From GWF2-33-9 sp964500435 (GTDB lineage: Bacteria > Bacteroidota > Ignavibacteria > Kapaibacteriales > UBA2268): a stretch of DNA of 64,000 bases. Shown here piece by piece: positions 27,564 to 37,732 of the stretch; positions within the stretch are counted from its first letter, which is position 1, and the number at the start of each line of letters is the position of its first letter. The stretch lies in the NCBI GenBank assembly GCA_964500435.1, contig CAZCNL010000002.1, forward strand, positions 62,001 through 126,000, read 5' to 3'. A program made the translations under genes and the position numbers. The notes below the pieces were generated by a model. It made no database searches, had not been told where the DNA came from, and saw only the letters and a list, made by a program, of their open reading frames with translations.

Positions 27564-29711
27564 CTATTTTGCAAAACGCCAAACGATTTTTAACATATAA
27601 GAATTGTCTTGAAATTGAACTTTTGAGCTATCTGTTGAAAGAATTTGATTTATTACAAAATAAACATCACTCCCAACAACGGGAATCCATTGAACACGGA
27701 AATTAAGAATTACATTATTGATTTGGTCGTTCCATTGAGCATAAATTGATGTATATAATTTTGGATTAAAAGAGTATTCAATTCTTGTCGCTATTTGATT
27801 TGTTGAATATTCCAAGTTGTTTTTTTTCAACTTATTAATTTCATAACTACCAGACAAACTCAAATTGCTGGACGGGCTAAATTGCAAGTATGAATCAAAG
27901 CTGAAATAATTTGCATCGTAATAATCACCATAATTTATACCAAACCAAGAAGTAAGTTGCCGTCCACCGTATGTATCGATTTCAATGCCATAATTATTAT
28001 ACCAATATTCACCTTCCTTAAATATAAAATTATCTGATAATTCAAAATCAGATGATAATCTATCAAAATTGCGGTCAAATTTGAACATTATGAAATCACC
28101 TGTTTCGAATGCAAAACCAATTGGTATAAATTCCATTTCCAAAGTTTCCAATGAATTTGTTTCGTCTGTCCAATATGTGTTTATTCTTGCAGGAACAATG
28201 TATAAATTCTTTATTGGCTCAATTCCTTTAAAACGTGGTTTAAACTCCAAGTTATAAAATAAATGCTTAATATTACCACGTTGCAAATATCCCATCTCTG
28301 GATAATAATTTGCTTCATATTGGTTAAAAAGCAAATCTGAATTAACAAAATTATTAGGATAAGATAAATATGCAGTTAGTGAATTATTATTTGTGTTCTC
28401 AAAATTTGAGGTTTGTGATTGTGAAAAAGCTCCATAAAAAATGAAATTTTTATCCCCAAATAATTCATTCGTAGAGTAATTAAAATCAGCACCATAAACA
28501 TAGTTGCTATGGTTTTCTAAATTCTTTGCTGTTAAAATTCCGCCTAAAGTAATATTTTGCGAAAAATTGTGCACAGCCCGTGCTACTGTGAAATTAGTTG
28601 TAGGTGTAGTATTTTGCTTGTCTGTTTGAATTGACATAATCCCGAAATTTGTATTTTCTAATTTTCCTGTTAATTTAATTCCCGCAATAATTGGAGATAA
28701 TACTCCATTTTCTATACCAATATTTCTACTGTAAAAAATATTATCACCATCGCTAATCCGCAAACTAAACAAATTTTTATTTTCAAGAAAAAAGTCTCGC
28801 TTTTCGGGATAATACTTTGAAAAACGAGTTATATTAACTTGTAATTGGTCTGATTCCACTTGTGCAAAATCTGTATTTATTGTTCCCGAAAGGGATATAT
28901 TAGAAGAAAAAGGTATGATTATATCACCGCCGATTTTTGTAATTTTTTGGACAGAACTTTCTTGCTGGAACCCCAAACCGCCCAATAAATATGGCTTTAA
29001 AATTATATTTTCTTGTCCATTAATTCCATAAAGTGTATCGATTTCGCCTTCTGATAATAGATTATCAAACGAATTATCCAATGACCAACCTTGCCATCTT
29101 ACTTGCTCAACTTTATGTCGAATATTGCGTTCAAAATTTATTCCAAAAACATTTTTATTAGATTTTGGAAATTTCAAAGTTGAAAAAGGTAATTCAATTT
29201 CCGCAAACCATCCTTCGTTAGTTATTGTTGTAGCAACATCCCAAATTCCATTCCAACTTGTATTCATTTCTTCAATTCGAGAAATAATTGCATCATTCCT
29301 TGCACCATTTGGATTGACCATAAACATAAACCCAGAAGTTTTATCATAAAAAGGATCAATAACAAAGCGGAAATTATCGTCACGCCAGTCTTCGAAATCA
29401 CGCTTCATACCTTTTCGAACAATACTATTTGGGTCTTTATCATAGCACCATACACCAATATATAATTTTGTTGAAGTATAACATATTGCCACTTGTGTCA
29501 ATTCAGAAGGTTTTGCTCCACTAATCGGTTCACGTTGTGTAAAATTATCAATTTTCATTGCTTCTTGCCAGCACTTTTCTTTCAAGTACCCATCAACTGA
29601 AATTTCTTCATCGATTTTTAAAGGAATGATTTTATTTGGAATAGAAATTTGACTTATTAATGAAATCGGAATTATAAGTATCAATAAAACAGGTATATTA
29701 AGATATTTCAT
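27564..29711 (-). CDS. DUF5916 outer-membrane beta-barrel with CBM9-like N-terminal domain
   Basis: 715 residues from the ATG at 29711; a start 39 bp further upstream would add 13 residues before an otherwise clean signal peptide (MKYLNIPVLLILIIPISLIS). Residues ~25-230 match a carbohydrate-binding family 9-like sandwich (EISVDGYLKEKCWQEA, YIGVWCYDKDP, VNPNGARNDAII, GWFAEIELPFSTLKFPK). The rest is rich in alternating strands ending in Phe/Arg (KIVWRFAK), as expected for an outer-membrane barrel of the DUF5916 type. FSKYYPEKRDFFLENKNLF is the conserved family segment. The function of the family is unknown. It lies downstream of no obvious partner. Confidence 0.88.
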   Translation of the reverse strand: MKYLNIPVLLILIIPISLISQISIPNKIIPLKIDEEISVDGYLKEKCWQEAMKIDNFTQREPISGAKPSELTQVAICYTSTKLYIGVWCYDKDPNSIVRKGMKRDFEDWRDDNFRFVIDPFYDKTSGFMFMVNPNGARNDAIISRIEEMNTSWNGIWDVATTITNEGWFAEIELPFSTLKFPKSNKNVFGINFERNIRHKVEQVRWQGWSLDNSFDNLLSEGEIDTLYGINGQENIILKPYLLGGLGFQQESSVQKITKIGGDIIIPFSSNISLSGTINTDFAQVESDQLQVNITRFSKYYPEKRDFFLENKNLFSLRISDGDNIFYSRNIGIENGVLSPIIAGIKLTGKLENTNFGIMSIQTDKQNTTPTTNFTVARAVHNFSQNITLGGILTAKNLENHSNYVYGADFNYSTNELFGDKNFIFYGAFSQSQTSNFENTNNNSLTAYLSYPNNFVNSDLLFNQYEANYYPEMGYLQRGNIKHLFYNLEFKPRFKGIEPIKNLYIVPARINTYWTDETNSLETLEMEFIPIGFAFETGDFIMFKFDRNFDRLSSDFELSDNFIFKEGEYWYNNYGIEIDTYGGRQLTSWFGINYGDYYDANYFSFDSYLQFSPSSNLSLSGSYEINKLKKNNLEYSTNQIATRIEYSFNPKLYTSIYAQWNDQINNVILNFRVQWIPVVGSDVYFVINQILSTDSSKVQFQDNSYMLKIVWRFAK

Positions 29712-29873
29712 AAGCAAATTATATTTCAAATGAAAATAAAGATAATTCAATAAAGAAGCAAATTTATTTTACGTAATTATTTTTGAAATGTTACAGAAAC
29801 GAAAAAAAAACTTTATCTTTGTATTTTTTATATGTTAAAAGTTCAAAAAAAATAACATAAGAATTTATTATAA

Positions 29874-30461
29874 ATGGAAACATTGCAACTCGATTTTTAT
29901 CATTTAATAGTTATCCCGATATTTATAATATTTGGGCGAATTTTAGATGTAAGTATTGGTACAACTAAAATTATATTAATTTCTAAAGGTTACCGTTCCA
30001 TTTCGACTATTTTAGGTTTCTTTGAATCTTTCATTTGGATTCTTGTAGTTAGTCAAATAATGAAAAAACTGGATAATTACTATTACTTTGCAGCGTATGC
30101 ATTAGGCTTCGCTTTAGGTACTTACATTGGAATGTCAATCGAAAGGTATTTATCATTAGGACAAGTTATTATTAGAGTAATTACTCGTTATCCAAGTGAG
30201 GAACTCTCGCAATATTTATTTGATAATAATTATTCTGTAACAAAAGTACCCGGTGAAGGTAAATATGGACCCGTTAATATTATTTTTTTAGTTGTGCATC
30301 GAAATCAAATTGATGATGTAATAAACATAATCCATGAATTCAACCCAAAAGCATTTTATACAATTGAAGATGTCCGCTCTGTTAGTCATTTACATTTGGA
30401 AAAATCAAAACCGAAAATATATAATAGTTTTAACATTTTTAAATCAAATCAAAGGAAATAG
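29874..30461 (+). CDS. UPF0316 membrane protein (DUF5698 + DUF2179)
   Basis: 195 residues. Three hydrophobic segments in the first ~95 residues (HLIVIPIFIIFGRILDVSIG, then FFESFIWILVVSQIM, then AAYALGFALGTYIGMSIE) form the DUF5698 domain. The C-terminal ~90 residues, with VTKVPGEGKYGPVNIIFLVV, form a DUF2179-like cytoplasmic domain that may bind a small ligand. The biochemical role of the family is not established. The stop is 8 bp before the OPT transporter ATG, so the two are almost certainly co-transcribed. This gives a possible regulatory link. Confidence 0.88.
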   Translation: METLQLDFYHLIVIPIFIIFGRILDVSIGTTKIILISKGYRSISTILGFFESFIWILVVSQIMKKLDNYYYFAAYALGFALGTYIGMSIERYLSLGQVIIRVITRYPSEELSQYLFDNNYSVTKVPGEGKYGPVNIIFLVVHRNQIDDVINIIHEFNPKAFYTIEDVRSVSHLHLEKSKPKIYNSFNIFKSNQRK

Positions 30462-30469
30462 GAGAAAAT

Positions 30470-32461
30470 ATGCAACAAGAATTACCAAAAATTACAGGTT
30501 TGCCACTTAATGCATATAAAGAATTGAAGCCTGGCGAGGAATATATTCCATTAATCCCTGCTTCGACTGTCGTTCCTGAAGTAACGCCTTACTCGGTCTT
30601 TTGGGGATTGATTATGGCAATAGTGTTTTCTGCGGCTGCTGCTTATTCCGGATTAAAAATTGGTCAAGTCATTGAAGCTGCAATTCCAATTTCAATTATC
30701 GCTGTTGGTTTATCTACTGCTTTAAAAAAGAAAAATTCACTTAGTCAAAATGTCATTATTCAATCGATTGGCGCAAGTTCCGGAGTGATTGTTGCTGGTG
30801 CTATTTTTACAATTCCTGGGCTTTATATTTTAAATTTACCAGTGAATTTCTTTCAAATCTTCTTATCTTCTCTTCTCGGTGGCTTTCTCGGTATTTTATT
30901 TTTAATTCCTTTCCGTAAATATTTCGTAAAAGATATGCACGGCAAGTTTCCATTCCCCGAAGCGACAGCTACAACCGAAATTTTGGTTACAGGCGAAAAA
31001 GGTGGCTCCCAAGCTGGGTTACTCATAGTAAGTGGTTTAGTCGGTGGTGTTTACGATTTCCTTTTCCAATCCCTCAAACTTTGGGAAGAAGTTGTTACCA
31101 CTCGTATTCATTGGGTCGGTCAAGAACTTGCAAATAAAGCAAAGTTGCTTTTCCAATTTAATGTCAGTGCGATGATTGTTGGTTTTGGTTATCTTGTTGG
31201 CTTGAAATTCTCTTTAATCATTACTTTAGGTTCACTTTTGTCTTGGTGGGTTTTCATTCCATTAATCAACGAAATTGGCAATATCGTCGCAACTAATACC
31301 GGCGGTGTGAATATGTTTGCAAGTCTTACACCTGAACAAATTTTCACCGCATACGTTCGCCCTATTGGCATCGGTGCAATTGCAATGGCTGGTATTATCG
31401 GTGTCTTGAAAGCTTCACCTATTATTGGAAAAGCTTTTAAACTCGCTTTTAAGGGATTAACCGGTGGAAGTAGCGAAAAGGAAGACGAAATTCGAACTCA
31501 AAAAGATATCAAATTAACTTTTGTCATTTTCTTGGCTATTTTTACTTTAATTCTTATTTTTATTTATTTAATGGTAGGATTTAATATCACATTAACACAA
31601 GCAATCATTGCTCTTTTAACTGTGTTTATCATTTCATTTTTATTTACAACTGTTGCTGCAAATGCAATAGCAATTGTCGGCACAAATCCCGTATCGGGAA
31701 TGACTTTGATGACTTTAATTTTATCTTCAGTCATATTAACTTCAGCAGGTCTTAGCGGTAATGCCGGTATGACCGCATCTTTAATCATCGGCGGCATTGT
31801 TTGTACTGCACTTTCTATGGCTGGTGGCTTCATTACAGATTTGAAAATTGGCTACTGGATAGGAACTTCACCTTACAAACAAGAAACTTGGAAATTCCTC
31901 GGCACACTCTTTTCTGCAGCTACTGTCGGAATTGTCATTTTCATTTTAAATGAAGCATATGGATTTGTGACAACTCCGCAAACACCCGAACCTCTCGTTG
32001 CTCCGCAAGCAAACGCAATGGCGGCAGTTATTAAACCATTGATGAGCGCCGGTGCAAACGTTCCATGGTATTTATATCTAACTGGTGCCATCCTTTCGCT
32101 GATTATTAACTTTTTAGGTATTTCTCCGCTTGCTTTCGCTCTCGGTATGTATTTACCATTGCACTTAAATTCTCCTCTTTTGGTTGGCGGTTTAATTTCT
32201 CATTTTATGCAAAAAAGCAAACAAGGTGAAGCGGTCGCTAATGCTCGGCATCAACGTGCAACTTTAATTGCTTCTGGATTTATCGCCGGTGCTGCATTAT
32301 TAGGTGTTGTCGGAGCACTGTTAAAGTTCTTCAAAGTTGAACTTGATACAAAAATGTGGGAACATAATCCTTTAGGTGGCGAATTGGTTGGTGTTATAGC
32401 ATTTATTATATTAATGATATATTTCGTTTCGGATTCACGCCGTGCTAAAGTTGAACAATAA
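30470..32461 (+). CDS. OPT-family oligopeptide transporter
   Basis: 663 residues, very hydrophobic, with about 14-16 transmembrane segments. The opening after the cytoplasmic N-terminus, PYSVFWGLIMAIVFSAAAAY followed by SGLKIGQVIEAAIP, matches bacterial OPT proteins. KFPFPEATATTEILVTGEKG is the characteristic cytoplasmic loop. GISPLAFALGMYLPLHLNSP is near the C-terminus. OPT proteins import peptides or metal chelates by proton coupling; the substrate is unknown here. AGGAGAAAAT precedes the ATG, a good SD. It is coupled to the UPF0316 gene 8 bp upstream and ends at a strong terminator. Confidence 0.93.
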   Translation: MQQELPKITGLPLNAYKELKPGEEYIPLIPASTVVPEVTPYSVFWGLIMAIVFSAAAAYSGLKIGQVIEAAIPISIIAVGLSTALKKKNSLSQNVIIQSIGASSGVIVAGAIFTIPGLYILNLPVNFFQIFLSSLLGGFLGILFLIPFRKYFVKDMHGKFPFPEATATTEILVTGEKGGSQAGLLIVSGLVGGVYDFLFQSLKLWEEVVTTRIHWVGQELANKAKLLFQFNVSAMIVGFGYLVGLKFSLIITLGSLLSWWVFIPLINEIGNIVATNTGGVNMFASLTPEQIFTAYVRPIGIGAIAMAGIIGVLKASPIIGKAFKLAFKGLTGGSSEKEDEIRTQKDIKLTFVIFLAIFTLILIFIYLMVGFNITLTQAIIALLTVFIISFLFTTVAANAIAIVGTNPVSGMTLMTLILSSVILTSAGLSGNAGMTASLIIGGIVCTALSMAGGFITDLKIGYWIGTSPYKQETWKFLGTLFSAATVGIVIFILNEAYGFVTTPQTPEPLVAPQANAMAAVIKPLMSAGANVPWYLYLTGAILSLIINFLGISPLAFALGMYLPLHLNSPLLVGGLISHFMQKSKQGEAVANARHQRATLIASGFIAGAALLGVVGALLKFFKVELDTKMWEHNPLGGELVGVIAFIILMIYFVSDSRRAKVEQ

Positions 32462-32509
32462 TTTTAAGATATCAATTAAACTAATTTTTTGAACAATATA
32501 ATTTAAAAA

Positions 32510-32548
32510 AAGCCCGTCAAAATATCTTCGACGGGCTTATTTTTTTTA
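32510..32548. terminator. Bidirectional rho-independent terminator
   Basis: Perfect 9-base stem AAGCCCGTC (32510-32518) with GACGGGCTT (32530-32538). A T-run follows on the plus strand and the left flank is A-rich, so it works for both the OPT gene and the convergent DUF4175 gene. Confidence 0.87.
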
Positions 32549-32560
32549 ATGAACTTTATT

Positions 32561-35500
32561 TTATTGAACTTTTTGCTTATTAATATTATCAAAATATTGC
32601 TTAATTAAATTTTGATAGTCTATCGTATATTGCTTTCCAGAATTTTTTAATAATTGTTCTAAAGTAACATTTTGCATTGATTGCTTCAAATAATCTATGG
32701 AATCGGGACTTTTCAAATCAAATTGTTTTCCCTCACGTGATTCTCTTCGGTTATCGAATTCTTTTTCATTTTGTGAGTTAAATAAATCAAGTAATTTTGC
32801 TAAAATTTGCTCTTGCTTCTTAATATTCTCTGGACGTGGACCATTTTGTTGGAAATCTTTTGCAACATTATTCAATTCTTTTTGCAAGTTATCCAATTCA
32901 TTTTTCATCCTTTTACCTTCGGGAGTATTACCATATTGCTTTGCTTCTTCTTGAAGTTGTTGCATAGTTTTTTGAGCATCTTGTTGATTTTGCATAATTC
33001 TTTGATATTGTGCTTGTTGCTCTTGGGACATTCCACTGCTTGGCGAACCATTTCCGGACATCATTTGTTGCATCATTTGATTTATTGCTTGTTGTTGAGC
33101 CGCAAGTTGCTGTAAACGCTGGCTTAATCCACTTCCGTTACCAATCGAATTTGGTTGACCAGAACCACCCGGATTTGGACAACTACCATTAGATTTCTTC
33201 ATTGTTTGTGCCATTTCTTGCATTTGTGCCACTGCTGTATTCATTTTTTCTAATGCCTGAGATTGTGCACTGGTTATCGATGGCAATTTTCTATCAGTGA
33301 AATTTTCCATCGCTTCGTTCATATTTTGCAAAGCAGATGAAATCAATTCGCCCATCTCCGGTGTAACGGCAAAAGAACGCTCCGACAAGTCAGCTAATCT
33401 TTCGGCTAATCTCATTAAAGCTTGGAATTGATTTGCTTGTTCCCGTCCCAAATTTGGTAAATTAGTCGAATTATAATCCGTGCTTTTCGTAGTATTTAAT
33501 AAATTTTCCTGATTTTTTGATAGTTCCAACATATCTTTGATTGCCTTTTCCATCTGACGTATTGCTTCTTCGGAACTACGTTTATCCATTTCTTGCTTTA
33601 ATTTTTGCATCTTTTGTTTGAAATTAGATAAATTCTTATTTGCTTTTTGCATCTGTTGAGAGGCTTTATTGAAGTTGCCTTGTTCCATTGCATCATTTGC
33701 ATCTTGCATCTCACTTTCCGTCTCCTTGGAATTCAACGCTTGTTGTGCCTCTTTTAATTCCGAAAGTGGCATATTTTCAGCATCAACTTTTTGCATTAAT
33801 TTTTCTATTTCTTGCAAATCTTTGTCAATTGCTTTTGTTTGAGCTTTCAATTCGTTTTGTTTCTTTTGTAATTGATCAATTTTATCTTTCGCATCAGGGC
33901 TTGTTTTATTTAATTCTTGTTGCAACTTTTCTTGTTGTTCCTGCATTTTTTCAGCTTGCCTATTTAAAGCATCTATTTTTTGTTCAAGTTGTAATCTCTG
34001 TAAAACTTTCATCGTTCGTTCAATACTTTTGCGGAATTGTTCCTCGCTGAATTTCATATTTTTCAACGCTTGCTCGAGTTCAGTTTTTGATAACTTTTGT
34101 GCGGCTTGTTCCATCATTTGTTGCAACTTTCTTAATTCAGGAGAATTTATCTCTTTCATTAACTTTTGTAGTTCTATATATTTTTGCATTGTTTCTTCAG
34201 AAAGCAAATTATTTTTCTTTAAATTTTCAGTATTTTGAGAAAGTTGCTTTTCTAAATTCTCCATTCTTTTTGATATTTCGTTTTGTTTTTGAAGTAATTC
34301 TTTTGCTTTCTTTTGCTCTTCCCAAGTCATAGTAGAACGATTCTCGGACTTCAAATCTCTTGCAAATTTTTCCATTTCCTTTTGCAATTCTTTTGTGTCT
34401 TGCAACGCATCTTGCATTTCTTTTTCAATGCTTTCTTGAGTATTTTCACTTTGTTGTAAAACTTCTTCCAGAGAAGGCAAAACAACTGTGATTAGTTCTG
34501 TTCGTGCTTTTTTTGGACCAGATATAATATCATTATCTGCTACTTCTACATAAAATTCATATCTGTCTTCGGGAACAATATCTAAATTCTTTAAATTCCA
34601 AATATATGGTATTTCTACATTTAAACCATCATAAATGATGGGCATATCAACTTTTTTATAGTCTTTATCGGGTGAACTATATTTCGAATAGGTTAATTTA
34701 TAGTAAAGTCGTAAGGACGAAAATCCAAAGTCGTCGGTAATATTTACTCGTATCGGTAAAACTGCATCTTCGGAAAGTTTGACATCGAATGATGGTTGCA
34801 ATAATTTAATTTGTGGCGATTCATCGTTTAATGCTACTATTCCGTATTGTACAGGGTTTTCGCTTGTCTCATTATTTTTATCTGTAATCGAAACATAATA
34901 TGTTCCTGATGTTGTGATTTTAAAAGAACCGCTAGCCATATTCTTATTTACCTTCAAAGGAATTATTGTGGTATCAGTTTGAGGTAATGTCTCGGTATTT
35001 TTTTCGGTTGTCTGCTCCAAATTCTTAATTATATAAATTGCACCTTGGCTCAGTTCTTTACTTGCGGCAATATTTAAAAGGACAACAGAACCTTTCAAAG
35101 CTGTTATATCGCCATTTTGTTCTGAAAATGTCCTTTGTTCGAGTTTCGTATAACTTGGATATGTCAATGTACCACTTATTGACCGAATATAAGGACGTTC
35201 ATAAACCTCGATTTTTCCCAACGAAGATATTACCGTTGTGTTTAACCATTCAGCTTCAGCATAAAATTCAATAGAATTTTTCAAATTTGTAAAAGTAAAA
35301 TTATAAGTGTTGCCCGTGTCAAGTCTTAATGTAAAATTATCAAAATCTTTGCTATTCCCTTCACGGACATTCAACTTTATCGTTTCGGGTGCAACTCCTT
35401 CTGCTTTTATTTGGACCTTAAAATCAGTATTAATCAATATTTTAGCATATTTTGGATTTACAGTCAATTTGAATGGAGCAGGCGGAATAAACGACATTTG

Positions 35501-36079
35501 CCAGTTCTTTATCCGATAAAAGCCTGTGCTGACTTGTTCATTTAAAAAAGTATAACCTCCCCAAAATAACCCCAAACTTGCTAAAAACACAAGGAATATA
35601 TTTCGAAGTTTCTTAGTTTCAACAACGACATTAAAATTCTTATCTTTTGATATTTCAAAAATTTGCTGGAAAGACGCAAGTGCAAGTTGATTTGAAATAC
35701 CAGTTGAATTTTCAATACGATTCATTATTTGTATTGAATTGGATAATTTATCTTTCAAATCTTCGTAATAATTACCAATCCGAAAGGCTAATTCATCAAT
35801 ATGTATTGTATGTCTAAGCCCAAGCATTTTCAAAAAAGGAGAAAGTGACCAAAGTCCCAGTGGAACAATGAAGGCAAGCCAAAATAAAGCAAAGAAAAAT
35901 AATCTTGCTTCTGATGGAAATGAACCATAATATTCAATAATTGAAAAAATTAGTATAGTCAATAATGTGCTCGAAAAAGCAAGCAAAACACCCCACAAAA
36001 ATTCAGTCAAATACATTAAATCTCGTGTATGACTGATTCTTTTGACTATTGATTTATATTCTTTACTTATTTTTTCCAT
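32561..36079 (-). CDS. DUF4175-type membrane protein with very long coiled coil
   Basis: 1172 residues. TM1 and TM2 at ~25-85 (LTEFLWGVLLAFSSTLLTIL; LFFFALFWLAFIVPLGLW), TM3 near 160-180 (IFLVFLASLGLFWGGYTF). Beta-rich extracytoplasmic part at ~190-530. Then a long coiled coil at ~540-860, rich in Lys, Glu and Gln. A Met/Gln/Asn/Gly-rich segment at ~955-1080 includes GNGSPSSGMSQEQQAQYQ. The layout matches DUF4175 proteins of Bacteroidota. It follows the DUF4159 gene by 9 bp. The function is unknown; an envelope scaffold role is a guess. Plus-strand open frames across it are composition artefacts. Confidence 0.85.
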   Translation of the reverse strand: MEKISKEYKSIVKRISHTRDLMYLTEFLWGVLLAFSSTLLTILIFSIIEYYGSFPSEARLFFFALFWLAFIVPLGLWSLSPFLKMLGLRHTIHIDELAFRIGNYYEDLKDKLSNSIQIMNRIENSTGISNQLALASFQQIFEISKDKNFNVVVETKKLRNIFLVFLASLGLFWGGYTFLNEQVSTGFYRIKNWQMSFIPPAPFKLTVNPKYAKILINTDFKVQIKAEGVAPETIKLNVREGNSKDFDNFTLRLDTGNTYNFTFTNLKNSIEFYAEAEWLNTTVISSLGKIEVYERPYIRSISGTLTYPSYTKLEQRTFSEQNGDITALKGSVVLLNIAASKELSQGAIYIIKNLEQTTEKNTETLPQTDTTIIPLKVNKNMASGSFKITTSGTYYVSITDKNNETSENPVQYGIVALNDESPQIKLLQPSFDVKLSEDAVLPIRVNITDDFGFSSLRLYYKLTYSKYSSPDKDYKKVDMPIIYDGLNVEIPYIWNLKNLDIVPEDRYEFYVEVADNDIISGPKKARTELITVVLPSLEEVLQQSENTQESIEKEMQDALQDTKELQKEMEKFARDLKSENRSTMTWEEQKKAKELLQKQNEISKRMENLEKQLSQNTENLKKNNLLSEETMQKYIELQKLMKEINSPELRKLQQMMEQAAQKLSKTELEQALKNMKFSEEQFRKSIERTMKVLQRLQLEQKIDALNRQAEKMQEQQEKLQQELNKTSPDAKDKIDQLQKKQNELKAQTKAIDKDLQEIEKLMQKVDAENMPLSELKEAQQALNSKETESEMQDANDAMEQGNFNKASQQMQKANKNLSNFKQKMQKLKQEMDKRSSEEAIRQMEKAIKDMLELSKNQENLLNTTKSTDYNSTNLPNLGREQANQFQALMRLAERLADLSERSFAVTPEMGELISSALQNMNEAMENFTDRKLPSITSAQSQALEKMNTAVAQMQEMAQTMKKSNGSCPNPGGSGQPNSIGNGSGLSQRLQQLAAQQQAINQMMQQMMSGNGSPSSGMSQEQQAQYQRIMQNQQDAQKTMQQLQEEAKQYGNTPEGKRMKNELDNLQKELNNVAKDFQQNGPRPENIKKQEQILAKLLDLFNSQNEKEFDNRRESREGKQFDLKSPDSIDYLKQSMQNVTLEQLLKNSGKQYTIDYQNLIKQYFDNINKQKVQ

Positions 36080-36088
36080 TTTTTTAAT

Positions 36089-36766
36089 TTAATTTGTTAA
36101 AGCCCAAACAACAATATTAGTTCCGAACTTCAAGGAAAGTTCACGTTTTTCAGGTGGGTCTTTATGTACGTCTGGGTCAGCCCAACCATCGCTTGGATTA
36201 CTTTCGAAAGTGTAAAAAACAGATAATCGTCCATTGATAAATATTCCAAAACCTTTTGGTGGATTATTATTATGTTCGTGAATTTTTGGTGTACCTTGCG
36301 GAAAATCAAAATGGCAATGATATAAACCGTAGTTAAAAGGAAGTTCCACAAAATCTTGATTCGGAAATACTTTCTTCATTTCCTGTCTTATAAATGGGTC
36401 AAGACCATAATCATCATCTACATATAAAAAACCGCCGTTTTCCAAATATGCTTTTAAATTTGCTACTTCTTTTGCGGAAAAATTTATATTTCCATGACCT
36501 GTTAAAAACAATATTGGATAATTAAAAATATCTGTCGAAGATAAATCAACATATTTGTAAACAGGAGAAGTTGCAATATTTGTATGTGCGGCTATGTATT
36601 TCAATAAATTTACTTCTGATGAAGGGTCATTGTACCAATCACCTCCCCCGGAATATTTAACTCTTGGCATTACGAAATCTGATAATTTCCCTTGTGAAAA
36701 AACTTCGTTTGTGCCAATAATTAATAAAATTATTGCAAATACATATCTATTTTTATTAATCAACAT
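36089..36766 (-). CDS. DUF4159 periplasmic protein
   Basis: 225 residues with a signal peptide (~1-24, YVFAIILLIIGTNEVFSQ). The conserved core is VKYSGGGDWYNDPSSEVNLL, then FLTGHGNINFSAKEVANLKA, YLENGGFLYVDDDYG and the C-terminal LKFGTNIVVWALTN. This matches DUF4159, a fold related to class I glutamine amidotransferases but without an obvious catalytic Cys. In other Bacteroidota it is commonly found beside DUF4175 and MoxR/DUF58 genes; only DUF4175 is here (9 bp downstream). Probably one two-gene operon. Confidence 0.9.
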   Translation of the reverse strand: MLINKNRYVFAIILLIIGTNEVFSQGKLSDFVMPRVKYSGGGDWYNDPSSEVNLLKYIAAHTNIATSPVYKYVDLSSTDIFNYPILFLTGHGNINFSAKEVANLKAYLENGGFLYVDDDYGLDPFIRQEMKKVFPNQDFVELPFNYGLYHCHFDFPQGTPKIHEHNNNPPKGFGIFINGRLSVFYTFESNPSDGWADPDVHKDPPEKRELSLKFGTNIVVWALTN

Positions 36767-36915
36767 TTCTTTTTTAAGTTGTTTGATAAATTTTATAATT
36801 TAAATATATATACGAATTAAATGTTTTTCAATTTTGAAAAATTTCAATACTGAATATATTCACAAGTAAAATGAATTTTAAAAAATTAATTTTAATAAGT
36901 TTCGAGCAAATCAAA

Positions 36916-37644
36916 TTACTTAATCTGATTTAATTGCACTATTTCGAGCATATCTTTTACGGCTTTTTCGAGCCCTACAAATGCAGATCTTGAAATGATT
37001 GAATGTCCAATGCTTAATTCGCCAATATAAGGAATTTTGCAAATATCTTGTGTATTAAAATAGTTCAAACCATGACCAGCGGCAATTTTCAATCCAGAAT
37101 TATGTGCAAAGGCTGCAGCTGCAAACAGCAAGTTCAACTCGTCCTTTTTATCTTGATCCTTTCTTGCATTTGCATATGCTCCTGTGTGCAATTCAATCAT
37201 ATCTGCACCAACAATCAAGGCTTCCTCAATTTGCATCTCGTCCGGGTCGACAAATAAGCTAACTTCGATTCCTTCAGCATGCATTTTTTTGCAAAGTGTT
37301 CGAAGTGATTCCCTATTTGCTCTAACGTCCAAACCTCCTTCAGTGGTTAATTCCTGTCTTTTTTCAGGAACGATAGTCACTAAATCTGGTTTGATTTCCA
37401 AAGCTATATTGATTATTTCTTCAGTTGCGGCCATTTCCAAATCGAATTTTGTTTGCACAATTTCCCTTAGCAAACGAACATCCCGGTCATTGATATGTCT
37501 TCTATCTTCTCGTAAGTGTGATACAATACCTTTTGCTCCTGCAAGTTCAGCAATTGCTGCGGCGGTTACTGGGTCTGGTTCTATTCCACCTCGGGCATTT
37601 CTTATAGTTGCAATATGGTCAATATTTACATTCAAAGTTATCAT
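36916..37644 (-). CDS. pdxJ: Pyridoxine 5'-phosphate synthase
   Basis: 242 residues. Condenses 1-deoxyxylulose 5-phosphate with 3-amino-2-oxopropyl phosphate to pyridoxine 5'-phosphate (DXP-dependent vitamin B6 pathway). TIM-barrel signatures: LNVNIDHIATIRNARGG at the N-terminus (catalytic His in the NIDH motif), EPDPVTAAAIAELAGAKGIV, HLREDRRHINDRDV, ELHTGAYA and KIAAGHGLNY, which bind phosphate. The SD AAGGC sits a few bases before the ATG. It lies 88 bp downstream of hydE and may be co-transcribed. Confidence 0.97.
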   Translation of the reverse strand: MITLNVNIDHIATIRNARGGIEPDPVTAAAIAELAGAKGIVSHLREDRRHINDRDVRLLREIVQTKFDLEMAATEEIINIALEIKPDLVTIVPEKRQELTTEGGLDVRANRESLRTLCKKMHAEGIEVSLFVDPDEMQIEEALIVGADMIELHTGAYANARKDQDKKDELNLLFAAAAFAHNSGLKIAAGHGLNYFNTQDICKIPYIGELSIGHSIISRSAFVGLEKAVKDMLEIVQLNQIK

Positions 37645-37732
37645 TTTGATGCCTTTCTTTTTTATAGTAATTAAATGTAATATAAAACGTATTGGTTGTT
37701 ATTAAAATATAAATATAATTCTTGTTATAAAA

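Noticed and set aside
29712..29750. Upstream start for the DUF5916 gene adding 13 residues
   Set aside because: The extension precedes a clean signal peptide that begins at the ATG at 29711.
32697..34332. Multiple plus-strand open frames opposite the DUF4175 gene
   Set aside because: They are rich in Leu, Phe and Ser and arise from the antisense of a Gln/Lys/Glu coiled coil; none has a recognisable start context or family.
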